Below, piece after piece: positions 1-11,158 of a DNA stretch of 64,000 nt. The notes beneath the pieces were generated by a model. The model was not told the origin of the DNA. It worked only from the letters and a program-made list of their open reading frames with translations, and did not search any database. Source of the DNA: Pseudomonas fluorescens (GTDB taxonomy: Bacteria > Pseudomonadota > Gammaproteobacteria > Pseudomonadales > Pseudomonadaceae); NCBI RefSeq assembly GCF_018614655.1, contig NZ_JAGGOG010000004.1, positions 456,432-520,431 on the forward strand. The letters are read 5' to 3'. Made by a program: the position numbers and the translations under genes. The number at the start of each line of letters is the position of its first letter. Position 1 is the first letter of the stretch.

Positions 1-246
1 GTGAGCATGCCGTTCACCGGCTGGTGGCTGGTGCATTTGATCGGCTGGCCGCTGGGGCAGACCTGGATCCTGGGCTCCAGCCTGATCTACACCGTGGCAG
101 CGCTGAGCTGGTTCTGGTTGGTGGCGCGGTTGAATCGCCTGCGGTTGGGCGGTTCGGGGAGTCTGAACTTCACCTTGGCACTGGCGGTAGTCAGCCTGGT
201 GGGGTTTGTGGCGATAGCGGGATTGATGGGTGCCAAGCCGGTTTAA
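1..246 (+). CDS. DUF2269-type integral membrane protein, C-terminal part (5' truncated)
   Basis: Only the last 81 codons are present. The frame is open from the first base, so the N-terminus lies outside the window and the GTG at position 1 need not be a real start. The fragment has two hydrophobic stretches, about residues 20-42 and 53-77, separated by a basic loop (ARLNRLR), which fits the last two membrane helices of a small inner-membrane protein. The motif TGWWLVHLIGWPL resembles the C-terminal half of DUF2269 proteins as I remember them. That family has no assigned function. The gene ends with TAA just before a REPIN repeat and faces the next gene tail to tail. Confidence 0.55.
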   Translation: MSMPFTGWWLVHLIGWPLGQTWILGSSLIYTVAALSWFWLVARLNRLRLGGSGSLNFTLALAVVSLVGFVAIAGLMGAKPV

Positions 247-259
247 AGGTTTTGGACCC

Positions 260-392
260 TGTGGCGAGCGGGCTTGCCCGCGTTGGGCTGCGAAGCAGCC
301 CCAAATCCAGCCGCCTCATTCTGTCTGGGAGAGCTCAGTGCCCTTGATTGGGGCTGCTATGCAGCCCAACGCGGGCAAGCCCGCTCGCCACA
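260..392. repeat. REPIN: inverted pair of REP sequences
   Basis: Two arms of about 43 bases form an imperfect inverted repeat. The left arm at 260-302 begins TGTGGCGAGCGGGCTTGCCC and the right arm at 350-392 is its near reverse complement. Each arm also contains its own small palindrome (GGGCTTGCCC and GGGCTGCGAAGCAGCCC). It lies between convergent genes. This layout matches the REP doublets known from Pseudomonas fluorescens genomes. Confidence 0.9.
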
Positions 393-398
393 GGGTTA

Positions 399-1055
399 TC
401 AGCCGCGCAGGCTAATCACCGGCCAGCCACGCTTCTGGGCCTCAGCCCGCAAATTCGGATCCGGATCCACCGCCACCGGGTGTGTCACCTGCTCCAGCAG
501 CGGCAAATCATTCATCGAGTCACTGTAGAAATAGCTGCCTTCCAGGCTATACCCGGTCTCTTCCAGCCAGCGATTCAGCCGCGTCACCTTGCCTTCGCGA
601 AAGCACGGAATGTCAGTGCTGCGGCCGGTGTAACGGCCATCGGCCATCTCGCATTCCGTCGCGATCAAGGTTTCAACTCCCAAACGCTCGGCAATCGGCG
701 CGGTGACGAAGCGGTTGGTGGCGGTGATGATTACTAGCTTGTCACCGGCATCCCGGTGCTTGGCCAGTAACTCAGCGGCCTGGGGCAACATGATCGGCTC
801 GATGCAATCGCGCATGTAGTCGTTGTGCCATTCGTCCAACTGAGCCATCTCGGTACGGCCGAGGATTTCCAGGCAGAAGTTCAGATAAGCCGCGTTATCC
901 AGCTTGCCCGCCAGATAGTCCTGGTAGAACTCGTCGTTACGGGCTTTGTAGGCCACCGCGTCGAGAATCCCGCGGTCACACAGGTAATCGCCCCAAGCGT
1001 GGTCGCTGTCGCCGCCCAAGAGTGTGTTGTCCAAGTCGAATAAAGCCAGACGCAT
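399..1055 (-). CDS. HAD-IB family phosphatase (SerB-like hydrolase)
   Basis: This 218-residue cytoplasmic haloacid-dehalogenase hydrolase carries the motifs expected for a phosphomonoesterase: motif I D7-x-D9-N-T with the nucleophile Asp7, motif II Thr111 in VIITATN, a motif III lysine near Lys156, and motif IV D179-SMND-D183. The cap between motifs I and II is helical (residues 15-90), as in subfamily IB, which includes phosphoserine phosphatase. It is divergent from rppH. The PAO1 gene at this place is annotated as a HAD hydrolase or histidinol-phosphatase, from memory. The natural substrate cannot be read from the sequence. ATG start; nothing is truncated. Confidence 0.85.
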   Translation of the reverse strand: MRLALFDLDNTLLGGDSDHAWGDYLCDRGILDAVAYKARNDEFYQDYLAGKLDNAAYLNFCLEILGRTEMAQLDEWHNDYMRDCIEPIMLPQAAELLAKHRDAGDKLVIITATNRFVTAPIAERLGVETLIATECEMADGRYTGRSTDIPCFREGKVTRLNRWLEETGYSLEGSYFYSDSMNDLPLLEQVTHPVAVDPDPNLRAEAQKRGWPVISLRG

Positions 1056-1198
1056 TGCAGTTACTCGCTGAAAAGTCTGTAAAAAGGCGTCCAGAATACG
1101 GTCTTTTCACAAGAGTGCACATAAGGTAAGCAGCCTCGTTGCCGCTGGAACAACCTTTGTGGAACAATGCGGCGACATGCGTTTGCGAGGTTGTTGCC

Positions 1199-1678
1199 GT
1201 GATCGACCCCGATGGTTTCCGTCCTAATGTCGGGATTATTCTTACGAATGATGCCGGACAGGTGCTATGGGCTCGCCGTATCAACCAAGATGCCTGGCAG
1301 TTTCCTCAAGGTGGAATCAACCCCGACGAAACCCCTGAAGATGCCTTGTACCGCGAGTTGAACGAAGAAGTAGGCCTTGAACGCGAAGATGTGCAAATTC
1401 TCGCCTGCACCCGAGGCTGGTTGCGCTATCGTTTGCCGCAACGTCTGGTGCGTACCCACAGCCAACCGCTGTGCATCGGCCAGAAACAGAAATGGTTTCT
1501 CCTGCGCCTGATCTCCAATGAGCAGCGGGTGCGGATGGATTTGACCGGTAAACCGGAATTTGATGGCTGGCGCTGGGTCAGTTATTGGTATCCGTTGGGC
1601 CAGGTGGTGACATTCAAGCGCGAAGTTTATCGTCGCGCTCTTAAAGAGCTTGCCCCGCGCCTTTTATCGCGCGACTGA
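1199..1678 (+). CDS. rppH: RNA pyrophosphohydrolase RppH (Nudix)
   Basis: RppH removes pyrophosphate from the 5' end of triphosphorylated mRNA and so starts RNase E-dependent decay. The Nudix box is intact: [23 protein letters not shown], with the RELNEEVG core near residues 52-59. I chose the GTG at 1199 (159 residues) because the protein then begins [15 protein letters not shown], as in other RppH proteins, and a GAGG ribosome-binding site lies 8 bases upstream. A longer frame opens at 1139, but its extra 20 residues look unrelated. Only 22 bases separate it from ptsP, so the two are probably co-transcribed, the usual rppH-ptsP pairing in gammaproteobacteria. Confidence 0.95.
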   Translation: MIDPDGFRPNVGIILTNDAGQVLWARRINQDAWQFPQGGINPDETPEDALYRELNEEVGLEREDVQILACTRGWLRYRLPQRLVRTHSQPLCIGQKQKWFLLRLISNEQRVRMDLTGKPEFDGWRWVSYWYPLGQVVTFKREVYRRALKELAPRLLSRD

Positions 1679-1700
1679 TGACGGAGTTCGACCCCGAGCC

Positions 1701-3980
1701 ATGCTCAATACGCTGCGCAAGATCGTCCAGGAAGTTAACTCCGCCAAGGATCTCAAGGCGGCGTTGGGGATTATTGTGTTGCGCGTCAAGGAAGCCATGG
1801 GCAGCCAGGTCTGCTCGGTTTACCTGCTGGACCCCGAGACCAACCGTTTTGTGCTGATGGCGACGGAGGGCTTGAACAAGCGCTCCATCGGCAAGGTCAG
1901 CATGGCGCCCAATGAAGGTCTGGTGGGCCTGGTGGGGACGCGTGAAGAACCCCTGAACCTCGAAAACGCCGCGGATCACCCGCGTTATCGCTACTTTGCC
2001 GAAACCGGCGAAGAGCGCTACGCCTCGTTCCTCGGTGCACCGATCATTCACCACCGCCGCGTTGTCGGTGTGTTGGTCATCCAGCAGAAAGAGCGCCGCC
2101 AGTTCGACGAAGGTGAAGAAGCCTTTCTCGTGACGATGAGCGCGCAATTAGCCGGGGTTATCGCCCACGCCGAAGCAACGGGCTCGATTCGCGGCCTGGG
2201 GCGCCAGGGCAAGGGCATCCAGGAAGCCAAATTTGTCGGCGTGCCCGGCTCGCCCGGTGCTGCCGTCGGTACGGCGGTGGTCATGCTGCCGGCGGCCGAT
2301 CTCGATGTGGTGCCGGACAAGACCATCACCGACATCGACGCCGAAATCAAACTGTTCAAGACCGCCCTCGAAGGCGTGCGCAACGATATGCGTACGCTGT
2401 CGACCAAGCTGGCCACCCAGCTGCGTCCCGAAGAGCGTGCGTTGTTCGATGTTTACCTGATGATGCTCGACGACGCGTCCCTGGGCAGCGAAGTCAAGGA
2501 CGTGATCAAGACCGGCCAGTGGGCGCAGGGCGCGTTGCGCCAGGTGGTCACCGATCACGTCAACCGTTTCGAACTGATGGACGACGCCTACCTGCGTGAG
2601 CGTGCCTCGGACGTGAAAGACCTCGGTCGCCGTCTGCTGGCTTACCTGCAGGAAGAGCGCTCCACCACACTGGTCTACCCCGACAACACCATCCTGATCA
2701 GTGAAGAACTGACCGCCACCATGCTCGGCGAAGTGCCGGAAGGCAAACTGGTGGGCTTGGTTTCGGTATTGGGTTCCGGCAACTCCCACGTCGCGATCCT
2801 GGCCCGGGCCATGGGCATTCCGACGGTGATGGGCCTGGTGGACCTGCCGTACTCCAAGGTCGACGGCATCGAAATGATCGTCGACGGCTACCACGGCGAG
2901 GTCTACACCAACCCCAGCGAAGTGCTGCGCAAGCAGTACGCCGAAGTGGTGGAAGAGGAGCGCCAGCTGTCCCAGGGCCTCGACGCCCTGCGCGAGTTGC
3001 CGTGTGTGACCCTTGATGGCCACCGTGTACCGCTGCTGGTCAACACTGGGCTGCTGGCGGATGTGGCCCGTGCGCAACAGCGCGGCGCGGAAGGAGTGGG
3101 GCTGTACCGCACCGAAGTGCCGTTCATGATCAACCAGCGCTTTCCGAGTGAGAAGGAGCAGCTGGCGATTTATCGCGAGCAACTGTCCGCCTTCCATCCG
3201 TTACCGGTGACGATGCGCAGCCTGGACATTGGCGGCGACAAGTCACTGTCGTATTTCCCTATCAAGGAAGACAACCCCTTCCTCGGCTGGCGCGGTATTC
3301 GCGTTACCCTCGACCATCCTGAAATTTTCCTCGTTCAGACCCGCGCCATGCTCAAGGCCAGCGAAGGCCTGAACAACTTGCGCATCCTGTTGCCGATGAT
3401 CTCCGGCACCCACGAGCTGGAAGAGGCCCTGCACCTGATCCACCGGGCCTGGGGCGAAGTGCGCGACGAAGGCGCCGATGTGCCGATGCCGCCGATTGGC
3501 GTGATGATCGAAATCCCGGCGGCGGTGTACCAGGCCAAGGAGCTGGCACGGCAGGTGGACTTCCTCTCCGTTGGCTCCAACGACCTGACCCAGTACCTGC
3601 TGGCGGTGGACCGTAATAACCCACGGGTGGCCGACCTTTACGACTACCTGCACCCTGCGGTGCTGCAAGCCTTGCAGAACGTGGTGCGCGACGCCCATGC
3701 CGAAGGCAAGCCGGTGAGTATCTGCGGGGAAATGGCCGGTGACCCGGCAGCGGCGGTGCTGTTGATGGCGATGGGCTTTGACAGCCTGTCGATGAACGCC
3801 ACCAACCTGCCGAAAGTGAAATGGATGCTGCGTCAGATCAATCTGAGCCGGGCCAAGGAAATGCTGGCGGAGCTGATGACCATCGACAACCCGCAAGTTA
3901 TCCACAGCTCGCTGCAACTGGCACTGAAAAACCTTGGGTTGGCGCGGATGATCAATCCGGCTTCGGCGAAGACCCTCTAA
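1701..3980 (+). CDS. ptsP: PEP-protein phosphotransferase PtsP (enzyme I-Ntr)
   Basis: First component of the nitrogen-related PTS. It takes phosphate from phosphoenolpyruvate and passes it to NPr (PtsO), then PtsN, linking nitrogen state to potassium, polymer and virulence control. The 759 residues hold an N-terminal GAF domain (about 18-155) that senses glutamine in studied homologues, an HPr-binding and phosphohistidine domain with the active His363 in LGSGNSHVAILARA, and a C-terminal PEP-binding barrel ending with the CGEMAGD catalytic cysteine motif. The start at ATG 1701 gives the conserved MLNTLRKIVQEVN; the frame is open further upstream (1650) but overlaps rppH. No changes in key residues were seen. 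Confidence 0.97.
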   Translation: MLNTLRKIVQEVNSAKDLKAALGIIVLRVKEAMGSQVCSVYLLDPETNRFVLMATEGLNKRSIGKVSMAPNEGLVGLVGTREEPLNLENAADHPRYRYFAETGEERYASFLGAPIIHHRRVVGVLVIQQKERRQFDEGEEAFLVTMSAQLAGVIAHAEATGSIRGLGRQGKGIQEAKFVGVPGSPGAAVGTAVVMLPAADLDVVPDKTITDIDAEIKLFKTALEGVRNDMRTLSTKLATQLRPEERALFDVYLMMLDDASLGSEVKDVIKTGQWAQGALRQVVTDHVNRFELMDDAYLRERASDVKDLGRRLLAYLQEERSTTLVYPDNTILISEELTATMLGEVPEGKLVGLVSVLGSGNSHVAILARAMGIPTVMGLVDLPYSKVDGIEMIVDGYHGEVYTNPSEVLRKQYAEVVEEERQLSQGLDALRELPCVTLDGHRVPLLVNTGLLADVARAQQRGAEGVGLYRTEVPFMINQRFPSEKEQLAIYREQLSAFHPLPVTMRSLDIGGDKSLSYFPIKEDNPFLGWRGIRVTLDHPEIFLVQTRAMLKASEGLNNLRILLPMISGTHELEEALHLIHRAWGEVRDEGADVPMPPIGVMIEIPAAVYQAKELARQVDFLSVGSNDLTQYLLAVDRNNPRVADLYDYLHPAVLQALQNVVRDAHAEGKPVSICGEMAGDPAAAVLLMAMGFDSLSMNATNLPKVKWMLRQINLSRAKEMLAELMTIDNPQVIHSSLQLALKNLGLARMINPASAKTL

Positions 3981-4010
3981 CCGGATTTTAGGGTCTGTCC
4001 CCAATCAAAA

Positions 4011-4181
4011 TGTGGGAGCGGGCTTGCTCGCGAAGACTGTAGCCGCTGCCGAAGAATGAGGCTGCGATGGGTTTGGTGCGGCATTCCGACGCAGTGGCCC
4101 CAAGGGCGGTCCTGCTGACACGCATCGCAGCCTCGTGCCTCGGCAGCGGCTACAGTCTTCGCGAGCAAGCCCGCTCCCACA
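4011..4181. repeat. Composite nested palindromic repeat (REP plus CGATG-type element)
   Basis: The outer arms, 4011-4052 and 4140-4181, are 42-base perfect reverse complements that begin TGTGGGAGCGGGCTTGCTCG. The symmetry continues inward through GAGGCTGCGATG (left) and CATCGCAGCCTC (right), giving a hairpin of some 60 bases per side. It lies between ptsP and the convergent NRDE gene and could act as a transcription block for both. The same composite occurs at 28513-28677. Confidence 0.88.
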
Positions 4182-4198
4182 TTTGATTTGTGGGATGC

Positions 4199-4945
4199 TC
4201 AGATATTGAGTTCGACTTCGCCCAACTGCCCACCATACGGCCCAAAACTGCGCTCAACGATATGCCGTGTTCCATCGGCATTCACAATCAACGCCGTACT
4301 CGCCCGCGTCCCATAACTGGGGCTGGCAATAAACACGCTCGACAGCAGGCTCTCGGTCGCCAAGCCCACGCCGGTATCCGGCAAGTCGGCAAAAGACGCG
4401 GTCTGCGGGTCGTTCAAGATGCCCAGCAAGGCTTCAGGTTGCGGATCATCCAGCACTTCGATCAACGCCGCCTTGGCCTTGAGCAGCTTCGGCCACGGCG
4501 TATCAAGCCCGGCATTGGATAGCCCATAAATGCCCGCGACTAATTGAGTGGGCGCCGACTCATTGGCGTTGTAATGCCACAACTCATCCCGTGTCCCGAT
4601 CAACAGGTTGAACCCGGCATATTCAATCGATCTACCGTTAACGTCGGCCAAATAGTCGTCAACCGGCAGCGAACCGCTGAGAAATCGCGCCACCAACTCC
4701 CCTCGGGATTTGCGTGCCGGCGGCTGGTGCGGATCACGAATATTGGTCAGCGCCGCAAAGCGTCCATCTGCGCCAACCCCCAGCCAGGTTCCACCCGCCT
4801 CTTGGTCCCGTCCGGCATAAACGTGGGGTGTGTCCGGCCATTGGGCCAGCGGCAGGCTGGGCCGAGCATAGAATTCATCACGGTTGGCCGCGACGATCAG
4901 CGGTTGGGCGTGACCCGGCCGCCAGGCAAAAACAATCAGGCACAT
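4199..4945 (-). CDS. NRDE-family protein (TANGO2-like)
   Basis: This 248-residue protein has the family hallmark N21-R-D-E24 following MCLIVFAW, with Cys2 directly after the initiator Met as in the family. TANGO2/NRDE proteins are cytoplasmic in bacteria. Eukaryotic members have been linked to haem handling and secretory-pathway organisation, but the bacterial role is not established. No signal peptide or membrane helix is visible. It is divergent from lgt with a 247-base gap and convergent with ptsP across a large palindromic repeat. The family assignment is firm; the function is unknown. Confidence 0.9.
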   Translation of the reverse strand: MCLIVFAWRPGHAQPLIVAANRDEFYARPSLPLAQWPDTPHVYAGRDQEAGGTWLGVGADGRFAALTNIRDPHQPPARKSRGELVARFLSGSLPVDDYLADVNGRSIEYAGFNLLIGTRDELWHYNANESAPTQLVAGIYGLSNAGLDTPWPKLLKAKAALIEVLDDPQPEALLGILNDPQTASFADLPDTGVGLATESLLSSVFIASPSYGTRASTALIVNADGTRHIVERSFGPYGGQLGEVELNI

Positions 4946-5192
4946 AAGGTGATCCCTTTGTGTTTTTCACCACTCTACCCACAGAACCGTCGGCTATCCA
5001 TCGTATCCAGTTGGGCCGCATGCCTTCCTTCCGTTAACATGCCCGTCTGATTTTGCGAGCAGCCATTGTTCGACGGCTTGTTGTTTTGCGTGGGTTTGAA
5101 CTTCTTGTTGTAAAAAAGTGGCTGTAACGAAGGCTTAATCGCGCACCGGCATGGTCCGGGCGCAATAACGAATGATTTAACGAGGAGTCGCA

Positions 5193-6005
5193 ATGCTGCC
5201 TTACCCGCAGATCGACCCGGTGGCCCTGGCCATCGGTCCGCTGAAAATCCACTGGTACGGGTTGATGTACCTGATCGGTATCGGCGGTGCCTGGCTGCTG
5301 GCTTCCCGGCGCCTGAACCGTTTCGACCCGACCTGGACCAAGGAGAAACTCTCCGACATGGTGTTCTGGATGTCGATGGGGGTCATCGTCGGCGGACGAC
5401 TGGGGTATGTGCTGTTCTACGACCTGAGTGCCTACATCGCCAACCCGACCCTGATTTTCGAGGTGTGGAAGGGCGGCATGGCATTCCACGGTGGGTTTAT
5501 CGGCGTGATGATCGCGGCCTGGTGGTTTGGCCGGCGTAACGGCAAGTCGTTCTTCCAGCTGATGGACTTTGTCGCGCCAATGGTGCCGATCGGCCTGGGC
5601 GCCGGGCGCATTGGCAACTTCATCAACGCTGAGTTGTGGGGCAAGCCGACTGACGTGCCGTGGGCCATGGTGTTTCCACCGTTCAGCGACCCGGCGCAAC
5701 TGCCGCGCCACCCGTCGCAGCTGTACCAGTTCGCCCTGGAAGGCGTGGCACTGTTCCTGATCCTTTACATCTTCTCGCGCAAACCACGCCCTACCATGGC
5801 GGTATCGGGCATGTTCGCGTTGTTCTACGGGATCTTCCGATTTATCGTCGAGTTCGTACGGGTACCGGATGCGCAGTTGGGCTACCTGGCGTTTGGTTGG
5901 CTGACCATGGGTCAGGTTCTCAGCTTGCCGATGATTCTGTCCGGCCTGGGCATGCTGTGGTGGGCTTACAATCGCCCGCAACCGATCAAGAACACCGCGC
6001 TTTAA
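5193..6005 (+). CDS. lgt: Prolipoprotein diacylglyceryl transferase Lgt
   Basis: Lgt transfers diacylglycerol from phosphatidylglycerol to the lipobox cysteine of prolipoproteins, the first step of lipoprotein maturation at the inner membrane. The 270 residues contain about seven hydrophobic segments, the essential HGGFIG motif (His99) and the Lgt signature G138[12 protein letters not shown]150. The ATG at 5193 is preceded by an AACGAGGAG ribosome-binding site. thyA follows after 51 bases on the same strand, the usual lgt-thyA pair. Length and motifs are normal for the family. Confidence 0.97.
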   Translation: MLPYPQIDPVALAIGPLKIHWYGLMYLIGIGGAWLLASRRLNRFDPTWTKEKLSDMVFWMSMGVIVGGRLGYVLFYDLSAYIANPTLIFEVWKGGMAFHGGFIGVMIAAWWFGRRNGKSFFQLMDFVAPMVPIGLGAGRIGNFINAELWGKPTDVPWAMVFPPFSDPAQLPRHPSQLYQFALEGVALFLILYIFSRKPRPTMAVSGMFALFYGIFRFIVEFVRVPDAQLGYLAFGWLTMGQVLSLPMILSGLGMLWWAYNRPQPIKNTAL

Positions 6006-6056
6006 ACTCGAACGCCGAGGCTCAAGGGCCTCGGCTTCAACGATACAGGTACTGTC

Positions 6057-7028
6057 ATGAAGCAATATCTCGACCTGGTTTCCCACGTCATCAAGAACGG
6101 CACCAAACAGGCCAACCGTACTGGCGTGAACACCATCAGCTTTCCCGGTGCGATGTTGCGCTTTGACCTGCAGGAAGGTTTCCCTGCGATCACCACCCGC
6201 AAGATGGCCTTCAAGTCGGCTATCGGCGAGATGTGCGGTTTTCTGCGTGGGGTGAACAACGCCGCCGAATTCCGCGCCCTGGGCTGCAAGGTCTGGGACC
6301 AGAATGCCAACGAAAACGCCCAGTGGTTGGCCAACCCGTTCCGCCAGGGCGACGACGACCTTGGCGAGATCTACGGTGTGCAATGGCGCAAATGGCCGGC
6401 GTACAAGCAGATCCCGCTGAGCAATCAGGCGGCGATCGAGCAAACACTGGCTCAGGGTTACCGTCAAATCGCTGAAGGCGAAGAAAACGGCCAGGCCTAT
6501 GTGGTGCTGTACAAGGCCATCGACCAGATTCGCCAGTGCGTTGACACCATCATCAAGGACCCGGGCAGCCGCCGTATCCTGTTTCATGGCTGGAACTGCG
6601 CCCAGCTCGATGAAATGGCCCTGCCGCCGTGCCACTTGTTGTACCAGTTCCATCCGAATGTCGAAACCCGGGAAATTTCCCTGACGCTCTACATCCGTTC
6701 CAACGACCTGGGTCTGGGCACGCCGTTCAACCTGACCGAAGGCGCTGCGTTGCTGAGCCTGATCGGCCGCCTGACCGGCTACACGCCGCGCTGGTTCACC
6801 TATTTCATCGGTGATGCCCACGTCTACGAGAATCACCTGGACATGCTCAACGAACAGCTCAAGCGCGAGCCGTTTGCTGCGCCGAAGCTGGTGATCAGTG
6901 ATCGCGTGCCGGAGTTTGCCAAGACCGGTGTGTACCAGCCTGAGTGGCTGGAGTTGATCGAGCCGAGCGATTTCTCGCTGGAAGGTTACGAGCACCATGC
7001 GCCGATGACGGCACCGATGGCGGTCTGA
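6057..7028 (+). CDS. thyA: Thymidylate synthase ThyA, long form
   Basis: ThyA methylates dUMP to dTMP using methylene-tetrahydrofolate. The core motifs are visible: RTG near residue 21, [10 protein letters not shown], the catalytic Cys192 in [11 protein letters not shown], the nucleotide site [12 protein letters not shown] and GDAHVYENH. At 323 residues it is about 60 longer than the 264-residue E. coli enzyme. Most of the excess is an insertion around residues 115-157, between the [12 protein letters not shown] segment and the DPGSRR segment; the rest lies near the C-terminus. The RSCDVFLG motif of E. coli reads RSNDLGLG here. The reading frame is intact and the catalytic residues are kept, so it is likely active. 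It lies downstream of lgt in a probable operon. Confidence 0.95.
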   Translation: MKQYLDLVSHVIKNGTKQANRTGVNTISFPGAMLRFDLQEGFPAITTRKMAFKSAIGEMCGFLRGVNNAAEFRALGCKVWDQNANENAQWLANPFRQGDDDLGEIYGVQWRKWPAYKQIPLSNQAAIEQTLAQGYRQIAEGEENGQAYVVLYKAIDQIRQCVDTIIKDPGSRRILFHGWNCAQLDEMALPPCHLLYQFHPNVETREISLTLYIRSNDLGLGTPFNLTEGAALLSLIGRLTGYTPRWFTYFIGDAHVYENHLDMLNEQLKREPFAAPKLVISDRVPEFAKTGVYQPEWLELIEPSDFSLEGYEHHAPMTAPMAV

Positions 7029-7044
7029 CAAGCAAGTCGATCTC

Positions 7045-7175
7045 TGTGGCGAGCGGGCTTGCCCGCGTTGGGGCGCGAAGCGGCCCTAAGTCAGCCGCCG
7101 CGATCAGTCAGTAAATCCGCAGTGGCCTTTATGGGGCTGCTGCGCAGCCCAACGCGGGCAAGCCCGCTCGCCACA
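7045..7175. repeat. REPIN: inverted pair of REP sequences
   Basis: Same class as the repeat at 260-392. The left arm starts TGTGGCGAGCGGGCTTGCCC and the right arm ends with its complement GGGCAAGCCCGCTCGCCACA, with a less conserved centre. It separates thyA from the convergent cadR. Confidence 0.9.
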
Positions 7176-7184
7176 GGGGCGTTT

Positions 7185-7634
7185 TTAATGCCCGTGGCTT
7201 CTGCCTACATGGGAATGCTCCGCTTCACTCGCCGTCACCCCTCCGCTGACTTCCAGGCGCTGCAAAATCCCGCATTGATCGGCCTCTGGCCCTGCGCCAC
7301 AGCGTTGGCGCAGGACCAGCAGTTGCTCCTGCAACGCCATCAGCCCATCAATCCGCGCCTTGACGTGGTGGATGTGTTCGTCGATCAACGCGTTGACGCT
7401 TTCGCACTGGTCCTGGGGGCTGTCGCGTAAACCCAGCAGGCTGCGGATTTCTTCCAGGGTCATGTCCAGGCTGCGGCAGTTGCGGATGAAGGTCAGCCGT
7501 TCGGTGTGGGCCTGGGTGTACAGGCGATAATTGCCGTCACTGCGCGCAGGCGGTGGCAGCAGGCCTTCTTTCTCGTAATAACGGATGGTTTCCACCTGGC
7601 AATCCGTCAGTTTTGCCAATTCGCCGATCTTCAT
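7185..7634 (-). CDS. cadR: Cadmium-responsive MerR-family regulator CadR
   Basis: This 149-residue protein has an N-terminal winged HTH (MKIGELAKLTDCQVETIRYYE), a dimerisation helix and three cysteines, Cys77, Cys112 and Cys121, placed like the Cd(II) ligands of P. putida CadR. The C-terminus is histidine-rich (EHSHVGRSHGH), another CadR trait. The start at 7634 was chosen because it gives the canonical MKIGEL; the frame is open to 7694 but those codons run through the operator. It is divergent from cadA, with a MerR-type operator between them, so it should bind there, repress without metal and activate cadA by DNA distortion with Cd (probably also Zn or Pb). Confidence 0.93.
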   Translation of the reverse strand: MKIGELAKLTDCQVETIRYYEKEGLLPPPARSDGNYRLYTQAHTERLTFIRNCRSLDMTLEEIRSLLGLRDSPQDQCESVNALIDEHIHHVKARIDGLMALQEQLLVLRQRCGAGPEADQCGILQRLEVSGGVTASEAEHSHVGRSHGH

Positions 7635-7657
7635 CGCAGCAATCTCCAAAAGGGTGC

Positions 7658-7688
7658 TTGACCCTATAGTGGCTACAGGGTCTTTACT
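7658..7688 (+). promoter_or_regulatory. cadA promoter with CadR operator in a long spacer
   Basis: A near-perfect dyad with outer arms GACCCT and AGGGTC at 7660-7682 and the centre ATAGTGGCTAC lies between a -35 element TTGACC (7658-7663) and a -10-like TTTACT (7683-7688). The 19-base spacer is the hallmark of MerR-controlled promoters. The dyad closely matches the P. putida CadR site as I remember it. It probably also represses cadR, which reads away from it. Confidence 0.88.
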
Positions 7689-7718
7689 TGGCAACAGGCA
7701 CCTTTACGGACGCGACCA

Positions 7719-10037
<2,319 letters not shown>

Positions 10038-10053
10038 TCGATGAGAGGGTGGT

Positions 10054-10917
10054 GTGCTGAGTGCCGAGCTGAAGGCGTTTTACATGGTCGCCCGCCTGGG
10101 CAGCATTACCCAGGCGGCGAAAAAGCTCGGCCTGAGCCAACCTACGGTGACCACCCAGATTCGTCATCTGGAAAGCCAATACTCGGTTGAACTGTTCTAC
10201 CGAGGCGGCCGTCGCCTCACCGTCAGCGACGAAGGCGCGCGGCTGCTGCCGATGGTCAAGGCGCTGTTGCAGCAGGAAAGCGATATCGAGTTTTTCCTGC
10301 GCAACAGCGGCCAGGTCCAGGGCGCGTTAAGAATTGCGGCGACGGCACCGTATTACATCCTCGACTTGGTAAAGACCTTCCGTGAACGGCTGCCCCATGT
10401 CGAAGTGTCGGTGGAAATCGGCAACTCCCAGCAGGTGCTGGAAGCGTTGGATGAATACCGGGTCGACGTCGCGGCCTCGTCGCAACTGCTCGAAGACCCG
10501 CGGCTGATTCGCCGTGTGTTGGGCATGGACCCGCTGGTACTGGCGGTGCATCGCAACCATCCGTTGGCGGCGCTCGACCATGTGTCGTTGAGCGCCCTCG
10601 TCGGACACACCTTGCTGATGCGCGAGCCTGGCTCCACCACACGCCGGCTGACCGAAGAAATGTTGCAGGGCGCAGGCGTGAGCTACGGGCCACTGCTGGA
10701 GATTGGCAGTCGGGAGTCGATCCGGGAGGCGGTGTTGCGCAACATTGGCATCAGCATCATTGCCCGTCAGGAAGTGCCTCATGATCCGCAGTTGCGGGTG
10801 CTGAGCATCGAAAATGCGCCGCAGATTCCTGAGTATCTCTACTGCCTAAAAGAGCGCAAAGGCGCGCGGTTGCCGGCGGCGTTTCTGGGGTTGGCGCAGG
10901 AAATGTCGCCGCTCTGA
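10054..10917 (+). CDS. LysR-type transcriptional regulator
   Basis: This 287-residue protein has an N-terminal winged HTH (about 3-60, SITQAAKKLGLSQPTVTTQIRHLE) and a periplasmic-binding-protein-like effector domain (about 90-280). The start is GTG at 10054, with GAGAGG about 6 bases upstream. It follows cadA by 17 bases and lies 241 bases before the phosphonate-type ABC operon on the same strand. LysR regulators commonly sit beside aminoethylphosphonate uptake genes, so I infer it controls that operon rather than cadmium resistance; the REP element between them weakens but does not exclude this. The effector is unknown. Confidence 0.85.
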   Translation: MLSAELKAFYMVARLGSITQAAKKLGLSQPTVTTQIRHLESQYSVELFYRGGRRLTVSDEGARLLPMVKALLQQESDIEFFLRNSGQVQGALRIAATAPYYILDLVKTFRERLPHVEVSVEIGNSQQVLEALDEYRVDVAASSQLLEDPRLIRRVLGMDPLVLAVHRNHPLAALDHVSLSALVGHTLLMREPGSTTRRLTEEMLQGAGVSYGPLLEIGSRESIREAVLRNIGISIIARQEVPHDPQLRVLSIENAPQIPEYLYCLKERKGARLPAAFLGLAQEMSPL

Positions 10918-10923
10918 AGGCCA

Positions 10924-11020
10924 TTCGCGAGCAAGTCGAATCGTCGCACCGCCGCTCCCACACTTGACCGAGTTCGACCTTTGGAATGCGGTCAAATGTG
11001 GGAGCGGGCTTGCTCGCGAA
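10924..11020. repeat. REP doublet with interrupted left arm
   Basis: The right arm at 10997-11020 is a standard TGTGGGAGCGGGCTTGCTCG element. The left arm at 10924-10962 is its inverse but carries extra bases (about TCGAATCGTCGCACCG) in place of the usual GCCC, so the pair is asymmetric. Confidence 0.8.
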
Positions 11021-11158
11021 AGCGGTAGACCTATCACCATCCCCCTCCAGTCCTACACAAAACTACCAATACCACTATCGCCCAGTTTTACCTCCTTGCC
11101 ACACAAGGTACGCATTCACTCCCTAGGATGACCTTCATCAGTTCGATGAGGTGCCTCC

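Noticed and set aside
5034..7031. 665-codon open frame on the minus strand opposite lgt and thyA
   Set aside because: It is antisense to two clearly recognised genes, its translation is rich in His, Arg and Gln without any domain, and it reflects high GC at third codon positions.
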